Positions 28,077 through 37,731 of a stretch of DNA of 64,000 nucleotides are shown one piece after another (within the stretch, counting starts at the first letter, position 1; each line of letters opens with the position of its first letter). The DNA is taken from contig NZ_WMEU01000002.1 in the NCBI RefSeq assembly GCF_009856295.1, forward strand, positions 1 to 64,000. The letters run 5' to 3'. The position numbers and the translations under genes were made by a program. Source of the DNA: Pontibacillus yanchengensis (GTDB lineage Bacteria > Bacillota > Bacilli > Bacillales > BH030062). The notes under the pieces were generated by a model that ran no database searches, had not been told where the DNA came from, and saw only the letters and a program-made list of their open reading frames with translations.

Positions 28077-28889
28077 ATGAAGATGACAAGTATTAAGATG
28101 AAAAAACTAATTGAAGAACGTCTGAATAATCCTGAATGGCGTACTTCCTTTAACCGAGATAATAATGTGTTGCGTATAGAATGGAAAGACACAAAGCAAG
28201 GAATAGAAATATCTTTACCAGGAGTGGTTTCAAAGTACGAACAGAAACAGGATAAAGCGTTAGATGATTTAGAAGAGCACATCAAAGAAGCTCTAAAAAT
28301 TATGAATGAAACACAAACGCTTGTTGGTAAGGAAAAGAGTATATTCCCTGTAATACGTGCTACGTCCTTTCCGACTGAATCAAATGAAGGGAACACATTA
28401 GTCTATGATGAACATACAGCTGAAACAAGAACGTACTATGCACTCGATTTAGGTAAGTCTTATCGTCTTATAGATGAGAAAATGCTTCAAGAAGAAGGCT
28501 TAGAAACCGAACGACTTCGTGAAATAGCCAGATTTAATGTGCGTTCCTTACGGGCAGATATGAAGCAAGATGATGTTGCAGGCAATACATTTTACTTTGT
28601 GTCATCTAATGATGGTTACGATGCATCCAGAATTTTAAATGAAGCATTACTAGAGGAAATGAAGGCGAAAAGTATTGGAGAGCTTGCGGTTGCTGTACCA
28701 CATGGTGATGTATGTATCTTTGCAGATATTCAAAATGCAGAAGGCTATGATATTTTAGCTCAGATGACAATGAAATTCTTTGCTGAAGGGCGAATTCCAA
28801 TCACTTCGTTACCATTTCTTTACGATGATAAAACATTGGAACCAATCTTTATTTTGGCCAAAAACAAACCGAAAGATAATGAAAACTAG
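28077..28889 (+). CDS. ytpQ: DUF1444 family protein YtpQ
   Basis: A 270-residue soluble protein matching B. subtilis YtpQ (DUF1444) in size and in position just before ytpR. There is no signal peptide or membrane helix. The conserved central segment contains F-P-V-I-R-A-T-S-F (~84-92) and D-L-G-K-S-Y-R-L-I-D. The function is unknown; the family is restricted to Bacilli. AAAGGAGG lies 10 bases before ATG 28077. ytpR follows after 18 bases, likely in one operon. Confidence 0.9.
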   Translation: MKMTSIKMKKLIEERLNNPEWRTSFNRDNNVLRIEWKDTKQGIEISLPGVVSKYEQKQDKALDDLEEHIKEALKIMNETQTLVGKEKSIFPVIRATSFPTESNEGNTLVYDEHTAETRTYYALDLGKSYRLIDEKMLQEEGLETERLREIARFNVRSLRADMKQDDVAGNTFYFVSSNDGYDASRILNEALLEEMKAKSIGELAVAVPHGDVCIFADIQNAEGYDILAQMTMKFFAEGRIPITSLPFLYDDKTLEPIFILAKNKPKDNEN

Positions 28890-28907
28890 GAGAAGAAGGG
28901 ACGTTAA

Positions 28908-29516
28908 ATGATGCAAGTTTATTATAACCGTAAAGGTTTGGGAGATGTATTAATCATTCCTTTGAAACAAGGGGAAGATCGTAATGAAGTTGAATACACT
29001 AAACATGGAGATGTTGTGAAAATCACCGACAAGGAGGGGGCGATATTAGGTTATAATGTATTTAGAGCATCTGAATACATTAACTTCTCAGAGAAAGGTG
29101 CCATTACACTAACGGAAGAGCTTGTATCTTCAATTGAAAACCTATTTGAGCGTAATGGTCTACAAGATAGTCTGAATGTCGATCTATCACCAAAGTTTGT
29201 TGTCGGCTTTGTTAGTGAAAAGACACAGCACGAAAATGCAGATAAACTAAGTGTATGTAAGGTTGATGTTGGGGATGAGAAACTCCAAATTGTCTGCGGT
29301 GCTCCTAATGTGGACCAAGGTCAAAAAGTTGTCGTTGCCAAGGTTGGTGCAGTAATGCCAAGTGGAATGGAAATTAAGGATACGGAATTACGTGGTGTCC
29401 CTTCAAGTGGCATGATTTGCTCAGCAAAGGAATTGGGCCTTCCCGATGCTCCGAAAGAGAAAGGAATTTTAGTATTAGAAGATTCCTACGAAATTGGACA
29501 GCCTTTTGAGCAATAG
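28908..29516 (+). CDS. ytpR: tRNA-binding domain protein YtpR
   Basis: A 202-residue protein with an N-terminal DUF4479 region (~1-85) and a C-terminal EMAP/tRNA-binding OB fold like that at the N-terminus of Phe[18 protein letters not shown] (~97-113), I-V-C-G-A-P-N-V (~125-132), [15 protein letters not shown] (~165-179). It is thought to bind structured RNA; the true role is open. It is preceded by AAGGGA and ends in a terminator. Confidence 0.92.
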   Translation: MMQVYYNRKGLGDVLIIPLKQGEDRNEVEYTKHGDVVKITDKEGAILGYNVFRASEYINFSEKGAITLTEELVSSIENLFERNGLQDSLNVDLSPKFVVGFVSEKTQHENADKLSVCKVDVGDEKLQIVCGAPNVDQGQKVVVAKVGAVMPSGMEIKDTELRGVPSSGMICSAKELGLPDAPKEKGILVLEDSYEIGQPFEQ

Positions 29517-29583
29517 ATGTATGACGTTCGTTTAAAGTTAACTACACTATATTAGAAATGGTATGTGATAAGACCACATACAA

Positions 29584-29618
29584 GAGGGGCAGTCAAAATT
29601 GGAGGACAGCCCCTTTTT
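29584..29618 (+). terminator. terminator after ytpR
   Basis: Stem AGGGGC(A)GTC / GAC(A)GCCCCT followed by TTTTTAA. Confidence 0.75.
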
Positions 29619-29636
29619 AATGTAAATAAATTATAG

Positions 29637-29763
29637 TTCTAGCGAGCGCCCAGCGACTAGTATGCTTCTCTCGCCTCCGTACGATAAGTTAGCATCGAAC
29701 CAACCTACGTCGTATAGGCCGCAGCACCTACGTAGCTAACCGGGAGATTGCGCTTTTGTTCTT
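29637..29763 (+). repeat. interspersed palindromic repeat, copy C (short form)
   Basis: About 127 bases with the left block GCGCCCAGCGACTAGTA, the core TACGATAAGTTAGCATCGAA, CCAACCTACGTCG, GGCCGCAGCACCTACGT and the right block GCTAACCGGGAGATTGCGC then TTTTGTTCT. Compared with copy A it lacks ~80 central bases, so the ATCGAACCAAC block follows the left half directly. Confidence 0.8.
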
Positions 29764-29917
29764 GGGTTAGGGGATTTATGCTTTAATTCCTATTTATTTT
29801 GAGCTTTTCAAACAAATAAACATACAGATTAGCCATTATTGCCCCTCCCCACTAGAGCATGAAACCTGTTAAAATAGTAATATTAAGACTAATTTTTTAT
29901 AGAAAGAGTGAGAGCCG

Positions 29918-32593
29918 ATGTGGGATCGGATGAAAAAATGGATACATCAAATGCGAGAGCAAGAGGAAGATTGGGACGAGCAGGAACAAAATCAGCCCTC
30001 CCCACAAACGCAAGGTCAATCCCGAAATCAATCAAATAGTGATATAAAAACAAAAATGTATTACCAATACCCATCACAAGGATCTTTTAAATTTCCAGTC
30101 ATCCCTGATGATCAGCAAAGAAAACAACAACATAATAGACAGAAGCAAAACAATCATGTTTTAGATCAAAAGTCAGATGGAAGGTCGAATAGTTATACAA
30201 GTCAATCTTCCAATAGTTATTCAAGTACCAAAAAAGACAGTTATACGTGGTCATCCAAGGAAAGTACTAACTATTCTTCTAAAAGTGTAAAAGAAGATAT
30301 TCAACCAAGTACGTTTACACCAAGCGAAGTGCCTTCCCCAATTTATGGATTTGGTAAGCGAGAAGGACAAATTATGGAGACTGATATTGATGAGGTGCCG
30401 GCATATTTTCGGAAAGCAAGTCAACATGAAGAAGATTTAACTAAACCTGATTCCATTACTACGAATGTGAATTTAGATCATTCAGAGGTATTTCAAGACT
30501 TTGAGGAATCTGAGGATTTTCAAGAAGAAGCGAATGATAATGTCGTAAGTTTATTTGAATCCTCTCTTACAGAAGATGGCCAGGAAGATGATATTCAAAA
30601 TGACGATCAATCGAATAATGAACAACATGATGAAGAACTGCATGAATCTTTTGTTTCTTTAAATGATAAGAATGATGATTATGTGAATCAGGAAGATGGG
30701 GTAGAGGATGACAGGAATTATGGTTCAAACGCTCTTACCTTAGACACCGATATTGATGAAGAGATCGAAGAAGCAGCTACCGAGATTGATAAAGACGAGC
30801 TGGAAGATACCAAAATTCTACAAGAGGAGGTCGAAAGTCAAGATACTCAACCAGAACATTATTCTGAGACTGAAGATGAAGTGGAAGAAGAAAAGGACTT
30901 TGTTGCAGTACAAGAAGAATCCGAAGCACGTCATTCTAGAAATGGCGTTCAGGAATCTGCCTCTAATGAATTAGAAAATAAAACTGTTGGAAAAACAGAA
31001 GTCGAACCAGCATCTAAAAAACATAAACGACCATTCAATGTTATTATGACACCTAGGGATAAACGGAATCGAGATCGACAACAATCTGCTGAAAAAGAAA
31101 GACAAAAAAAGACTGAAGAAACTGCTGCTCACTCAAAAGGTGAAGTAGAAAATGAACAACATGATCAGAGAAAAGATTCTACTCCACCTATGCATTTATT
31201 AAATGATTCCCCAAAAAAAAACGAAAATGATCAGGAATGGATCGAACAACAAAAAGAATTATTAGAAACGACCTTACGTCACTTCCATGTTAAAGCCAAA
31301 GTTGTTAATGCCATGAAAGGGCCCGCTGTAACAAGGTTTGAAGTACAGCCAGAACCTGGAGTGAAAGTGAGCAAAATTACTAACTTAAGCGATGACATTA
31401 AATTGAACATGGCTGCAAAGGATATACGTATGGAAGCACCTATACCAGGCAAGAATGCAATTGGTATTGAAGTACCAAACCCAGAATCTCAGGCTGTCGC
31501 ATTACAAGAAATTTTAGAAAGCCCTGATTTCGTGGAGCATGAATCTCCATTATCTGTTGGTCTCGGATTGGATATAAGCGGCACACCTGTTGTGACAGAT
31601 CTACGTAAAATGCCCCATGGGTTAATTGCTGGGGCTACAGGTTCAGGAAAGAGTGTATGTATCAATACGATTTTACTTAGCCTACTGTACAAATCTCATC
31701 ATGAAGATGTTAAGTTCCTTTTAATAGACCCTAAAATGGTGGAACTTGCTCCTTATAATGATTTGCCACATCTGGTAGCCCCTGTTATTACGAATATTAA
31801 AGCAGCTACTTCAGCGTTGAAATGGGCCGTTAAAGAGATGGAATCTCGTTACGAAAAATTTGTAGCTGAAGGTGTTAGAGATATTGATCGATATAATGAT
31901 AAGGTGAAAGCAAAAGGACGACCAGAAGATAAAATGTCCTATCTTGTCATTGTTATTGATGAGTTAGCAGATTTAATGATGATGTCCCCTCAAGACGTAG
32001 AAGATGCGATTTGTCGTATTGCACAAAAAGCAAGAGCATGTGGAATGCATTTATTACTTGCTACTCAACGTCCTTCTGTAGATGTCATCACTGGTCTTAT
32101 TAAAGCCAATATCCCAACCCGTACAGCGTTTAGTGTATCGTCACAAATAGATTCTCGAACGATTTTAGATGCTGGCGGGGCTGAGAAATTACTCGGTAAA
32201 GGTGATATGCTGTTCTTAGAAAATGGTTCAGGGAAGACGCGACGAGTTCAAGGTGCATTTGTTTCAGACGATGAGATTGAGCGAGTTACCAACTATGTTA
32301 AGAAAATTGCTTCTCCTCAATATGAATTTGAGCAAGAAGAGTTAATTCAACAAATGGATTTCGAAGAAAGTGAAGATGACTTATTTGAAGAAGCAGTAGA
32401 ATATGTGATTGAGCAAAATGGAGCAAGTGCTTCATTGATACAAAGAAGATTTAAAGTAGGATATAATCGTGCGGCTCGTTTAATTGATACAATGGAAGAA
32501 AAAGGCATTATATCTGAAGCAAAGGGTAGTAAACCTAGAGATGTATTTATGAATTGGGCTAGTTTTGAAGAAATGCGACAGAATAATGAGTAG
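29918..32593 (+). CDS. sftA: DNA translocase SftA (FtsK/SpoIIIE family, soluble)
   Basis: An 891-residue FtsK-family motor without N-terminal membrane helices, as in B. subtilis SftA (YtpT). Residues 1-~420 are low-complexity, Ser/Gln- then Asp/Glu-rich, and likely disordered. The motor follows: alpha domain (~435-540), Walker A G-A-T-G-S-G-K-S at ~572-579, L-L-I-D-P-K-M-V-E-L, Walker B L-V-I-V-I-D-E-L-A-D (~675-684), A-T-Q-R-P-S-V-D-V-I-T-G and a C-terminal gamma winged helix (last ~65 residues) that would read KOPS/SRS DNA sites. SftA clears DNA from the closing septum. The gene is monocistronic or leads into the next gene 95 bases on. Confidence 0.95.
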   Translation: MWDRMKKWIHQMREQEEDWDEQEQNQPSPQTQGQSRNQSNSDIKTKMYYQYPSQGSFKFPVIPDDQQRKQQHNRQKQNNHVLDQKSDGRSNSYTSQSSNSYSSTKKDSYTWSSKESTNYSSKSVKEDIQPSTFTPSEVPSPIYGFGKREGQIMETDIDEVPAYFRKASQHEEDLTKPDSITTNVNLDHSEVFQDFEESEDFQEEANDNVVSLFESSLTEDGQEDDIQNDDQSNNEQHDEELHESFVSLNDKNDDYVNQEDGVEDDRNYGSNALTLDTDIDEEIEEAATEIDKDELEDTKILQEEVESQDTQPEHYSETEDEVEEEKDFVAVQEESEARHSRNGVQESASNELENKTVGKTEVEPASKKHKRPFNVIMTPRDKRNRDRQQSAEKERQKKTEETAAHSKGEVENEQHDQRKDSTPPMHLLNDSPKKNENDQEWIEQQKELLETTLRHFHVKAKVVNAMKGPAVTRFEVQPEPGVKVSKITNLSDDIKLNMAAKDIRMEAPIPGKNAIGIEVPNPESQAVALQEILESPDFVEHESPLSVGLGLDISGTPVVTDLRKMPHGLIAGATGSGKSVCINTILLSLLYKSHHEDVKFLLIDPKMVELAPYNDLPHLVAPVITNIKAATSALKWAVKEMESRYEKFVAEGVRDIDRYNDKVKAKGRPEDKMSYLVIVIDELADLMMMSPQDVEDAICRIAQKARACGMHLLLATQRPSVDVITGLIKANIPTRTAFSVSSQIDSRTILDAGGAEKLLGKGDMLFLENGSGKTRRVQGAFVSDDEIERVTNYVKKIASPQYEFEQEELIQQMDFEESEDDLFEEAVEYVIEQNGASASLIQRRFKVGYNRAARLIDTMEEKGIISEAKGSKPRDVFMNWASFEEMRQNNE

Positions 32594-32688
32594 AAATTCA
32601 CGCATTTAACTTGTCGAATTCCAGATAATTTTATACTATAAGAAATTAGTAAAACTATGAGGAAACTCGATAAGGAGTTATCGTAAAA

Positions 32689-33804
32689 ATGAAAGAAATC
32701 GAAAAGAAGATGAAGGGCGAAATTAAGCGGTTAACAAACCAAACCTTTAAGTTTGATCAGCGAATAGAAGAAGGATGGTTTTCAGCTGTTTACTTTTTAA
32801 AAACGAAAGAAATTGTTGAAGAGACACTACCAGATAACTACGTAACAATGCAATTTTTCCAAAAAGAAGAAGCAGTACTTTGTGGTTCGGATGAAGCAAT
32901 TGCTCTCATTCATACATTTGCAGAACATCCAGAAGAATTAGAAGTTCATTCACTTAAAGATGGAGATCGCATTCGCCCTTTTGAAACTGTACTTACTATT
33001 TCAGGACCTTATCAGTATTTCGGCTATCTCGAAGGAATTATTGATGGGATTTTATCTCGTCGTACCTCAGTTTCTACTAATGTATATAACGTTGTAAAAG
33101 CTGCTCGTACTTCAGGTAAACAAAAGCCGATTATTTTTATGGGAGATCGTGATGATCATTACACCCAACAAGCTGGTGATGGATATGCGGCTTATATTGG
33201 AGGATCAACTGCTCAGGCAACCCACGCTATGAATGAATGGTGGGGGAAAGAAGGGATGGGGACAATGCCACATGCTCTCATCCAAATGTTCCAAGGGGAC
33301 GTCGTAGCAGCTTCAAAAGCATATCACAAACAATACCCTAACGATGATTTAACGGCATTGGTTGACTATAATAACGATGTTATTACAGATTCATTAAAAG
33401 TAGCCAGAGAGTTTGGTAACGAGTTAAAAGGTGTTCGTGTTGATACGTCTAGAACGTTGGTAGATAAATACTTTCTTCGCAATCAGCATTTAATGGGAAC
33501 CTTCGACCCTCGGGGAGTGAATTCTCAACTAATTTTTGCATTACGAAAAGCCTTAGATGCAGAAGGTTATAATCATGTGAAAATTGTTGTTAGTGGTGGG
33601 TTTACTGAAGATCGCATTAGAGAATTTGAAGAGCAAAAAGTACCTGTAGATATGTATGGTGTCGGAAGCAGCCTTTTAAAAATTAACACATCTTTTACAG
33701 GCGATAATGTGTTGTTAAATGGAATGTCCGAAGCTAAAGAAGGCAGGCGATATCGACCAAACCCACGTTTGGAGAGAGTAGAATATATTCCACAAAAAGG
33801 TTGA
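32689..33804 (+). CDS. nicotinate phosphoribosyltransferase
   Basis: A 371-residue enzyme of the nicotinate/nicotinamide phosphoribosyltransferase superfamily, of the shorter form seen in some Firmicutes and archaea. Conserved blocks: substrate-binding R-T-S-V-S-T-N (~126-132), G-D-R-D-D-H-Y near 148, V-D-T-S-R-T (~251-256), V-S-G-G-F near 305, and G-V-G-S-S-L (~328-333), which binds the PRPP phosphate. It salvages nicotinate into NAD synthesis. AAGGAG precedes the ATG by 10 bases. The stop codon lies within the terminator stem. Confidence 0.9.
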   Translation: MKEIEKKMKGEIKRLTNQTFKFDQRIEEGWFSAVYFLKTKEIVEETLPDNYVTMQFFQKEEAVLCGSDEAIALIHTFAEHPEELEVHSLKDGDRIRPFETVLTISGPYQYFGYLEGIIDGILSRRTSVSTNVYNVVKAARTSGKQKPIIFMGDRDDHYTQQAGDGYAAYIGGSTAQATHAMNEWWGKEGMGTMPHALIQMFQGDVVAASKAYHKQYPNDDLTALVDYNNDVITDSLKVAREFGNELKGVRVDTSRTLVDKYFLRNQHLMGTFDPRGVNSQLIFALRKALDAEGYNHVKIVVSGGFTEDRIREFEEQKVPVDMYGVGSSLLKINTSFTGDNVLLNGMSEAKEGRRYRPNPRLERVEYIPQKG

Positions 33805-33830
33805 CAAAATATGTCAACCTTTTTTGTGGA
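33790..33830 (+). terminator. terminator after nicotinate phosphoribosyltransferase
   Basis: Stem CACAAAAAGGTTGACA / TGTCAACCTTTTTTGTG (one T unpaired); it contains the gene's own stop codon. Confidence 0.85.
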
Positions 33831-34091
33831 ATAGCAAAATGTTGGCTTGTACAAAATCTAATTAGTCATTATTGCCACATGAAACCAAAGTCTCAAGAGG
33901 TATTCTTTATCATTGAGAAAATATCGGATATCATTTATCCTTATACAAGGATGATTGCTTTTAAAAAATAGTAGTGTCATTCTACATTAAACAATACTTA
34001 CTTCTTTCTAAAGTATAGAAAGTAAAGTTTAATATGAAATAATCTTTAACTGAGCCTAAATATAAAGTTTTAAAGAGTTAATGGCTATGCG

Positions 34092-34120
34092 TTCACTCCC
34101 ATGCAAGGGTTTGCTATAAT
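34092..34120 (+). promoter_or_regulatory. sigma-A promoter of murC
   Basis: TTCACT, 17-base spacer, TATAAT; the ATG of murC lies 102 bases downstream. The rest of the 33831-34221 gap is AT-rich; apart from a stretch at 33838-33890 that resembles the flank of repeats B and D, I see nothing in it. Confidence 0.65.
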
Positions 34121-34221
34121 GGACAAGTAGATAAGAGACAGTAAAGTTTAGGCGCAAGTTGAACTTGAATACATATACTATGATATAGAAATGACTGTAT
34201 ATTTGTGGAGGTTCTAACGAT

Positions 34222-35511
34222 ATGACAATTTACCATTTTGTTGGTATAAAAGGTACGGGAATGAGTGCGTTAGCCCAAATACTGCATGATGCAGGTGAAC
34301 GCGTTCAGGGATCTGATGTGGAAAAACGTTTTTTTACTCAGGAAGCATTAGAAAATAAAGGAATAAAGATTCTCCCTTTTTCAAAAGAGAACTTAAATGA
34401 AGATTTAACTGTAATTGCTGGTAATGCATTTGGTGATGACCATGAAGAAATTAAAGCAGCTCAAGAGTTAGGGTTACCATTTTACCGCTATCATGAGTTT
34501 TTAGGAGAATGGTTAAAGCAGTACACTAGTATTGCGGTAACAGGTGCTCACGGAAAGACTTCAACTACTGGCTTACTAGCTCACGTTTTGAGTACTGTTA
34601 GGCCTAGTTCCTATTTAATTGGGGATGGTACTGGAAAAGGCCATGAAGATGGACAGTATTTTGTATTTGAAGCATGCGAATACAGAAGACACTTCCTTGC
34701 TTATGAACCAGATTATGCCATTATGACAAACATTGACTTTGATCATCCTGACTATTTCACAAGTATTGATGACGTTGTAAACGCATTTCAGGAAATGGCA
34801 TCACAAGTTCAAAAAGGAATTATTGCATGTGGTGACGATGAGTTATTGCAACAAATTCAAGCTAAAGTTCCCGTTGTGTACTACGGATTCAACGATGGCA
34901 ATGATTTTCAAGTACAAAATGTAGTTGAAGATGAAACAGGTACAACGTTTGATGTATTTGTCCGCAATACGTTCTATGATGAATTTCACATCCCGACATA
35001 TGGAAGTCATAATGTGTTAAATGCATTAGGAGTAATAGCTCTGTGCCATTATGAGCAGATTCCATCAGATGAAATTAAACACATTGGTACATTTAAAGGT
35101 GTTAAACGACGTTTTACTGAGAAGCACTTCAACGATCAAATTTTAATTGACGATTATGCTCACCACCCAAAAGAAATTGAAGCTACTATTGAATCGGCAA
35201 AGAAAAAGTATCCTAACAAGCAAATTGTAGCTATCTTCCAACCTCATACGTTTACTAGAACTCGTATGTTTCTACAAGAATTTGCGGATAGCTTGCAAGA
35301 TGCTGACGTAGTTTATTTATGTGATATCTTCGGTTCAGCACGTGAGGAATCTGGCAAGCTATCAATAAATGATTTACAAAGTAAAATTGATGGAGCTTAT
35401 CTGTTGGATTTAAATGAAACAGTAGCCCTCCAACAATATAAAGACAGTGTTCTAATATTCATGGGTGCAGGAGATATTCAAAAGTTTCAAGAAGCATATG
35501 AAGCATTATAA
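34222..35511 (+). CDS. murC: UDP-N-acetylmuramate--L-alanine ligase MurC
   Basis: A 429-residue Mur ligase that adds L-Ala to UDP-MurNAc in the cytoplasm. The UDP-binding motif [11 protein letters not shown] (~8-18), the ATP loop [12 protein letters not shown] (~108-119), the E-A-C-E-Y (~152-156) and the R-R-F (~294) region and C-terminal H-P-K-E-I (~315) are all present. Length matches B. subtilis MurC. GGAGG lies 9 bases before the ATG. It is followed by a strong terminator, so unlike in B. subtilis it is not joined to ytxGHJ; an aminopeptidase gene on the other strand separates them. Confidence 0.96.
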   Translation: MTIYHFVGIKGTGMSALAQILHDAGERVQGSDVEKRFFTQEALENKGIKILPFSKENLNEDLTVIAGNAFGDDHEEIKAAQELGLPFYRYHEFLGEWLKQYTSIAVTGAHGKTSTTGLLAHVLSTVRPSSYLIGDGTGKGHEDGQYFVFEACEYRRHFLAYEPDYAIMTNIDFDHPDYFTSIDDVVNAFQEMASQVQKGIIACGDDELLQQIQAKVPVVYYGFNDGNDFQVQNVVEDETGTTFDVFVRNTFYDEFHIPTYGSHNVLNALGVIALCHYEQIPSDEIKHIGTFKGVKRRFTEKHFNDQILIDDYAHHPKEIEATIESAKKKYPNKQIVAIFQPHTFTRTRMFLQEFADSLQDADVVYLCDIFGSAREESGKLSINDLQSKIDGAYLLDLNETVALQQYKDSVLIFMGAGDIQKFQEAYEAL

Positions 35512-35522
35512 ATATAGGGATT

Positions 35523-35566
35523 AAACAGGAGCAACTTTCATTTGAAAGTTGCTCCTGTTTTTTATC
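35523..35566 (+). terminator. terminator after murC
   Basis: Perfect 18-bp stem (AAACAGGAGCAACTTTCA and complement) with a 2-base loop and six T after it. Confidence 0.92.
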
Positions 35567-35623
35567 GTCTAGGAAATTATAAAAATGTTGGCTTGTGTAT
35601 AACTAAGCAAGTTATAGAGGCCA

Positions 35624-35847
35624 CGTCCAGCTCCAGTGCCCAGCGACTAGTATTCTACTCTCTCCTCCTTACGTACGATAAGTTAACATTGAATCCTACG
35701 GAAATAGTGAATTTCTGGGATGATGGAGGTTCTAGAGTAATGGAGGTTCGATTAAAACCGCTCCATAACGCAGCAACATCAAACTGACCTACGTTCCTGT
35801 AGGCTGCAGTTATACGTTGCTAAACGGGCGCATGCGCTTTTGTTCCT
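35624..35847 (+). repeat. interspersed palindromic repeat, copy D (full length)
   Basis: About 224 bases with the left block GTCCAGCTCCAGTGCCCAG then CGACTAGTA, the core GTACGATAAGTTAACAT, the central block GATGATGGAGGTTC (present twice in part), GTTCGATTAAAACCGCT, a GCAGCAACATC block and the right end GTTGCTAAACGGGCGC then GCGCTTTTGTTC. The ends can pair. It ends 19 bases before the stop codon of the convergent aminopeptidase gene. Confidence 0.8.
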
Positions 35848-35865
35848 TCACAATCGTATTGTGAT

Positions 35866-36987
35866 TTAACTATTCTTTAAATATTCAGGGTTTAACTTTT
35901 CTAAATCTGGTGTAACAAAGCGTCCGTTTTTACGAATAAGGACGTTGTCAAAATAGATTTCCCCACCCCCATATTCAGGTCGTTGAATAGATACCATATC
36001 CCAATGAATAGCAGAATGGTTTCCATTTGGAGCTGTTTCGTAACTTTGTCCTGGCGTGAAGTGGAAACTCCCATCAATTTTCTCGTCGAATAGGATATCT
36101 TTCATTGGATGTTGGATATAAGGATTTAAGCCAATCGCAAATTCACCAATATATCGTGCTCCTTCATCTGTGTTAAAAATTTCATTTATTCGTTCTGTGT
36201 CATTAGCAGAAGCCTCTATTATCTTCCCATCTTTAAAGGTAAGTTCAACATCTTCGAATGTGTAGCCATTATAAGGAGATGGTGTGTTATAACGGAGGGT
36301 ACCATTTACAGAATCGCGAACAGGTGCTGTATAGACTTCCCCATCAGGAATATTTAAATTTCCTGCACATTTCACTACAGGTATATCTTTTATGGAGAAA
36401 GAAAGGTCTGTGTTTGGTCCCTTAATATGAACTCGATCTGTCTTTTCCATTCGATTGGCTAAAGTATCCATAGCTTTATTCATATAATCATAATCTAGTG
36501 TACAAACATTGAAGTAGAAATCTTCAAATGCTTCTGTACTCATATTAGCTAATTGGGCCATGGAATCATTTGGATAGCGAAGGACACACCATTTTGTGCG
36601 AGGGACTCGCCAATCTCTATGAACTTTTTGACCTACAATTTGGTTATATTGTTTCATATTTTCAGAAGGGACATCAGCTAACTCAGAAATATTGTCACCT
36701 GACCGAATGGCTATATATGCATCCATTTGTTTCATTAAAGAGGCTTCATGTTCTGCCCAGATATGTAGTTGTTCTTCATTTGCTTGATACAATAAGGAAC
36801 GAAAAACTTTTGGGTCTTTTAGTGAAACAAGAGGGGAAGCCTCTGCTTTATAAGCTTCCTCGATAAGAGCGGAAACTAATTCTTGTTGCAATCCGGTGTT
36901 TTCAATGAGAAGTTTCTCCCCCTTTTGCAAACTTACCGAGTAGTGAACAATCTGTTTTGCTAATTTCTGTATCCTAGGGTCACGCAT
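35866..36987 (-). CDS. M29 family aminopeptidase (AmpS-like, short)
   Basis: A 373-residue thermophilic-type metal aminopeptidase. The N-terminus (D-P-R-I-Q-K-L-A-K-Q-I-V-H-Y-S-V) and the blocks G-N-L-N-I-P-D-G-E-V-Y-T-A-P (metal-binding Glu, ~210-223), E-F-A-I-G-L-N (~284-290) and H-W-D-M-V (~330) are typical of peptidase family M29. It is about 35 residues shorter than B. subtilis AmpS (410 aa), a size also usual in this family. AGGAGG precedes the ATG. Its location between murC and ytxG is not that of B. subtilis. Confidence 0.92.
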   Translation of the reverse strand: MRDPRIQKLAKQIVHYSVSLQKGEKLLIENTGLQQELVSALIEEAYKAEASPLVSLKDPKVFRSLLYQANEEQLHIWAEHEASLMKQMDAYIAIRSGDNISELADVPSENMKQYNQIVGQKVHRDWRVPRTKWCVLRYPNDSMAQLANMSTEAFEDFYFNVCTLDYDYMNKAMDTLANRMEKTDRVHIKGPNTDLSFSIKDIPVVKCAGNLNIPDGEVYTAPVRDSVNGTLRYNTPSPYNGYTFEDVELTFKDGKIIEASANDTERINEIFNTDEGARYIGEFAIGLNPYIQHPMKDILFDEKIDGSFHFTPGQSYETAPNGNHSAIHWDMVSIQRPEYGGGEIYFDNVLIRKNGRFVTPDLEKLNPEYLKNS

Positions 36988-37264
36988 ACAAATTTCCTCC
37001 TATACTATATTAATCTTTATGATACAGAAAAAGAATTAAAAACTAAAGCGTGCGCGTACCTTTGCTGTGATTTAAGGGGGATGATTTCTACTTCCATATG
37101 AAAAAATATATTTTTAGGTAGAAAAAAATGATAAGTAGAAGGAGATTGATTAAAAAAGTCGAATAATAAAAGTTAAGGAATTATGATTTTAATGTTTTGT
37201 TTCACAGGAAGATGGGAAAAAACTTAATATGGGTAATACATATAGAAGGAGTTGAGCAGGGGGA

Positions 37265-37699
37265 ATGATTATATTATTATACATTGCTGCATTAATATTT
37301 GCCCTAGCGTTTACAGTACTGGTGGTTTATTTAGCGAAAACTCTTAAAGCCGCTCAACGAACGTTGGACAATGTAGCTACAACCTTAGGTGGTTTGGAGC
37401 AACAAATGCAAGGGATAAGTGAGGAAACGACTTCTCTCTTACACAAGACAAATTATTTAGCGGAAGATATTAGTGAAAAAACACAGAAGCTAAATAGTCT
37501 GGTAGATGGAGTAAAAGGAATTGGAGATTCTATTAATGACTTCAATCATTCCTTACGCTCGATATCATCTAACTTAAGGCAGTCAGCCGAACATAATACA
37601 GATAATGCCGCTCAAGCCATGAAATGGGGGCAGGTCGGTATTAATCTATATAAAAAGTGGCAGAAAGAGAAGCCAGCCTCATCTTCAAGTAACAATTAA
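37265..37699 (+). CDS. ytxG: DUF948 stress protein YtxG
   Basis: A 144-residue protein: an N-terminal membrane helix (residues ~2-24) followed by a long amphipathic coiled-coil (L-A-K-T-L-K-A-A-Q-R-T-L-D ...). It belongs to the DUF948 family and is the first gene of the ytxGHJ cluster, which in B. subtilis is induced by general stress. I could not find a convincing sigma-B box upstream. The spacing to ytxH is 32 bases. Confidence 0.92.
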   Translation: MIILLYIAALIFALAFTVLVVYLAKTLKAAQRTLDNVATTLGGLEQQMQGISEETTSLLHKTNYLAEDISEKTQKLNSLVDGVKGIGDSINDFNHSLRSISSNLRQSAEHNTDNAAQAMKWGQVGINLYKKWQKEKPASSSSNN

Positions 37700-37731
37700 T
37701 TTTAGATAGACAATTCTAAGGAGGAATACAA

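Noticed and set aside
35542..35787. Open frame of 81 codons over the murC terminator and repeat D
   Set aside because: It translates a terminator arm and a non-coding palindromic repeat; no start signal.
37140..37240. Possible sigma-B or sigma-H promoter before ytxG
   Set aside because: GTTT and GGGAAA/GGGTAA boxes exist but with wrong spacing (11, 16 or 28 bases).
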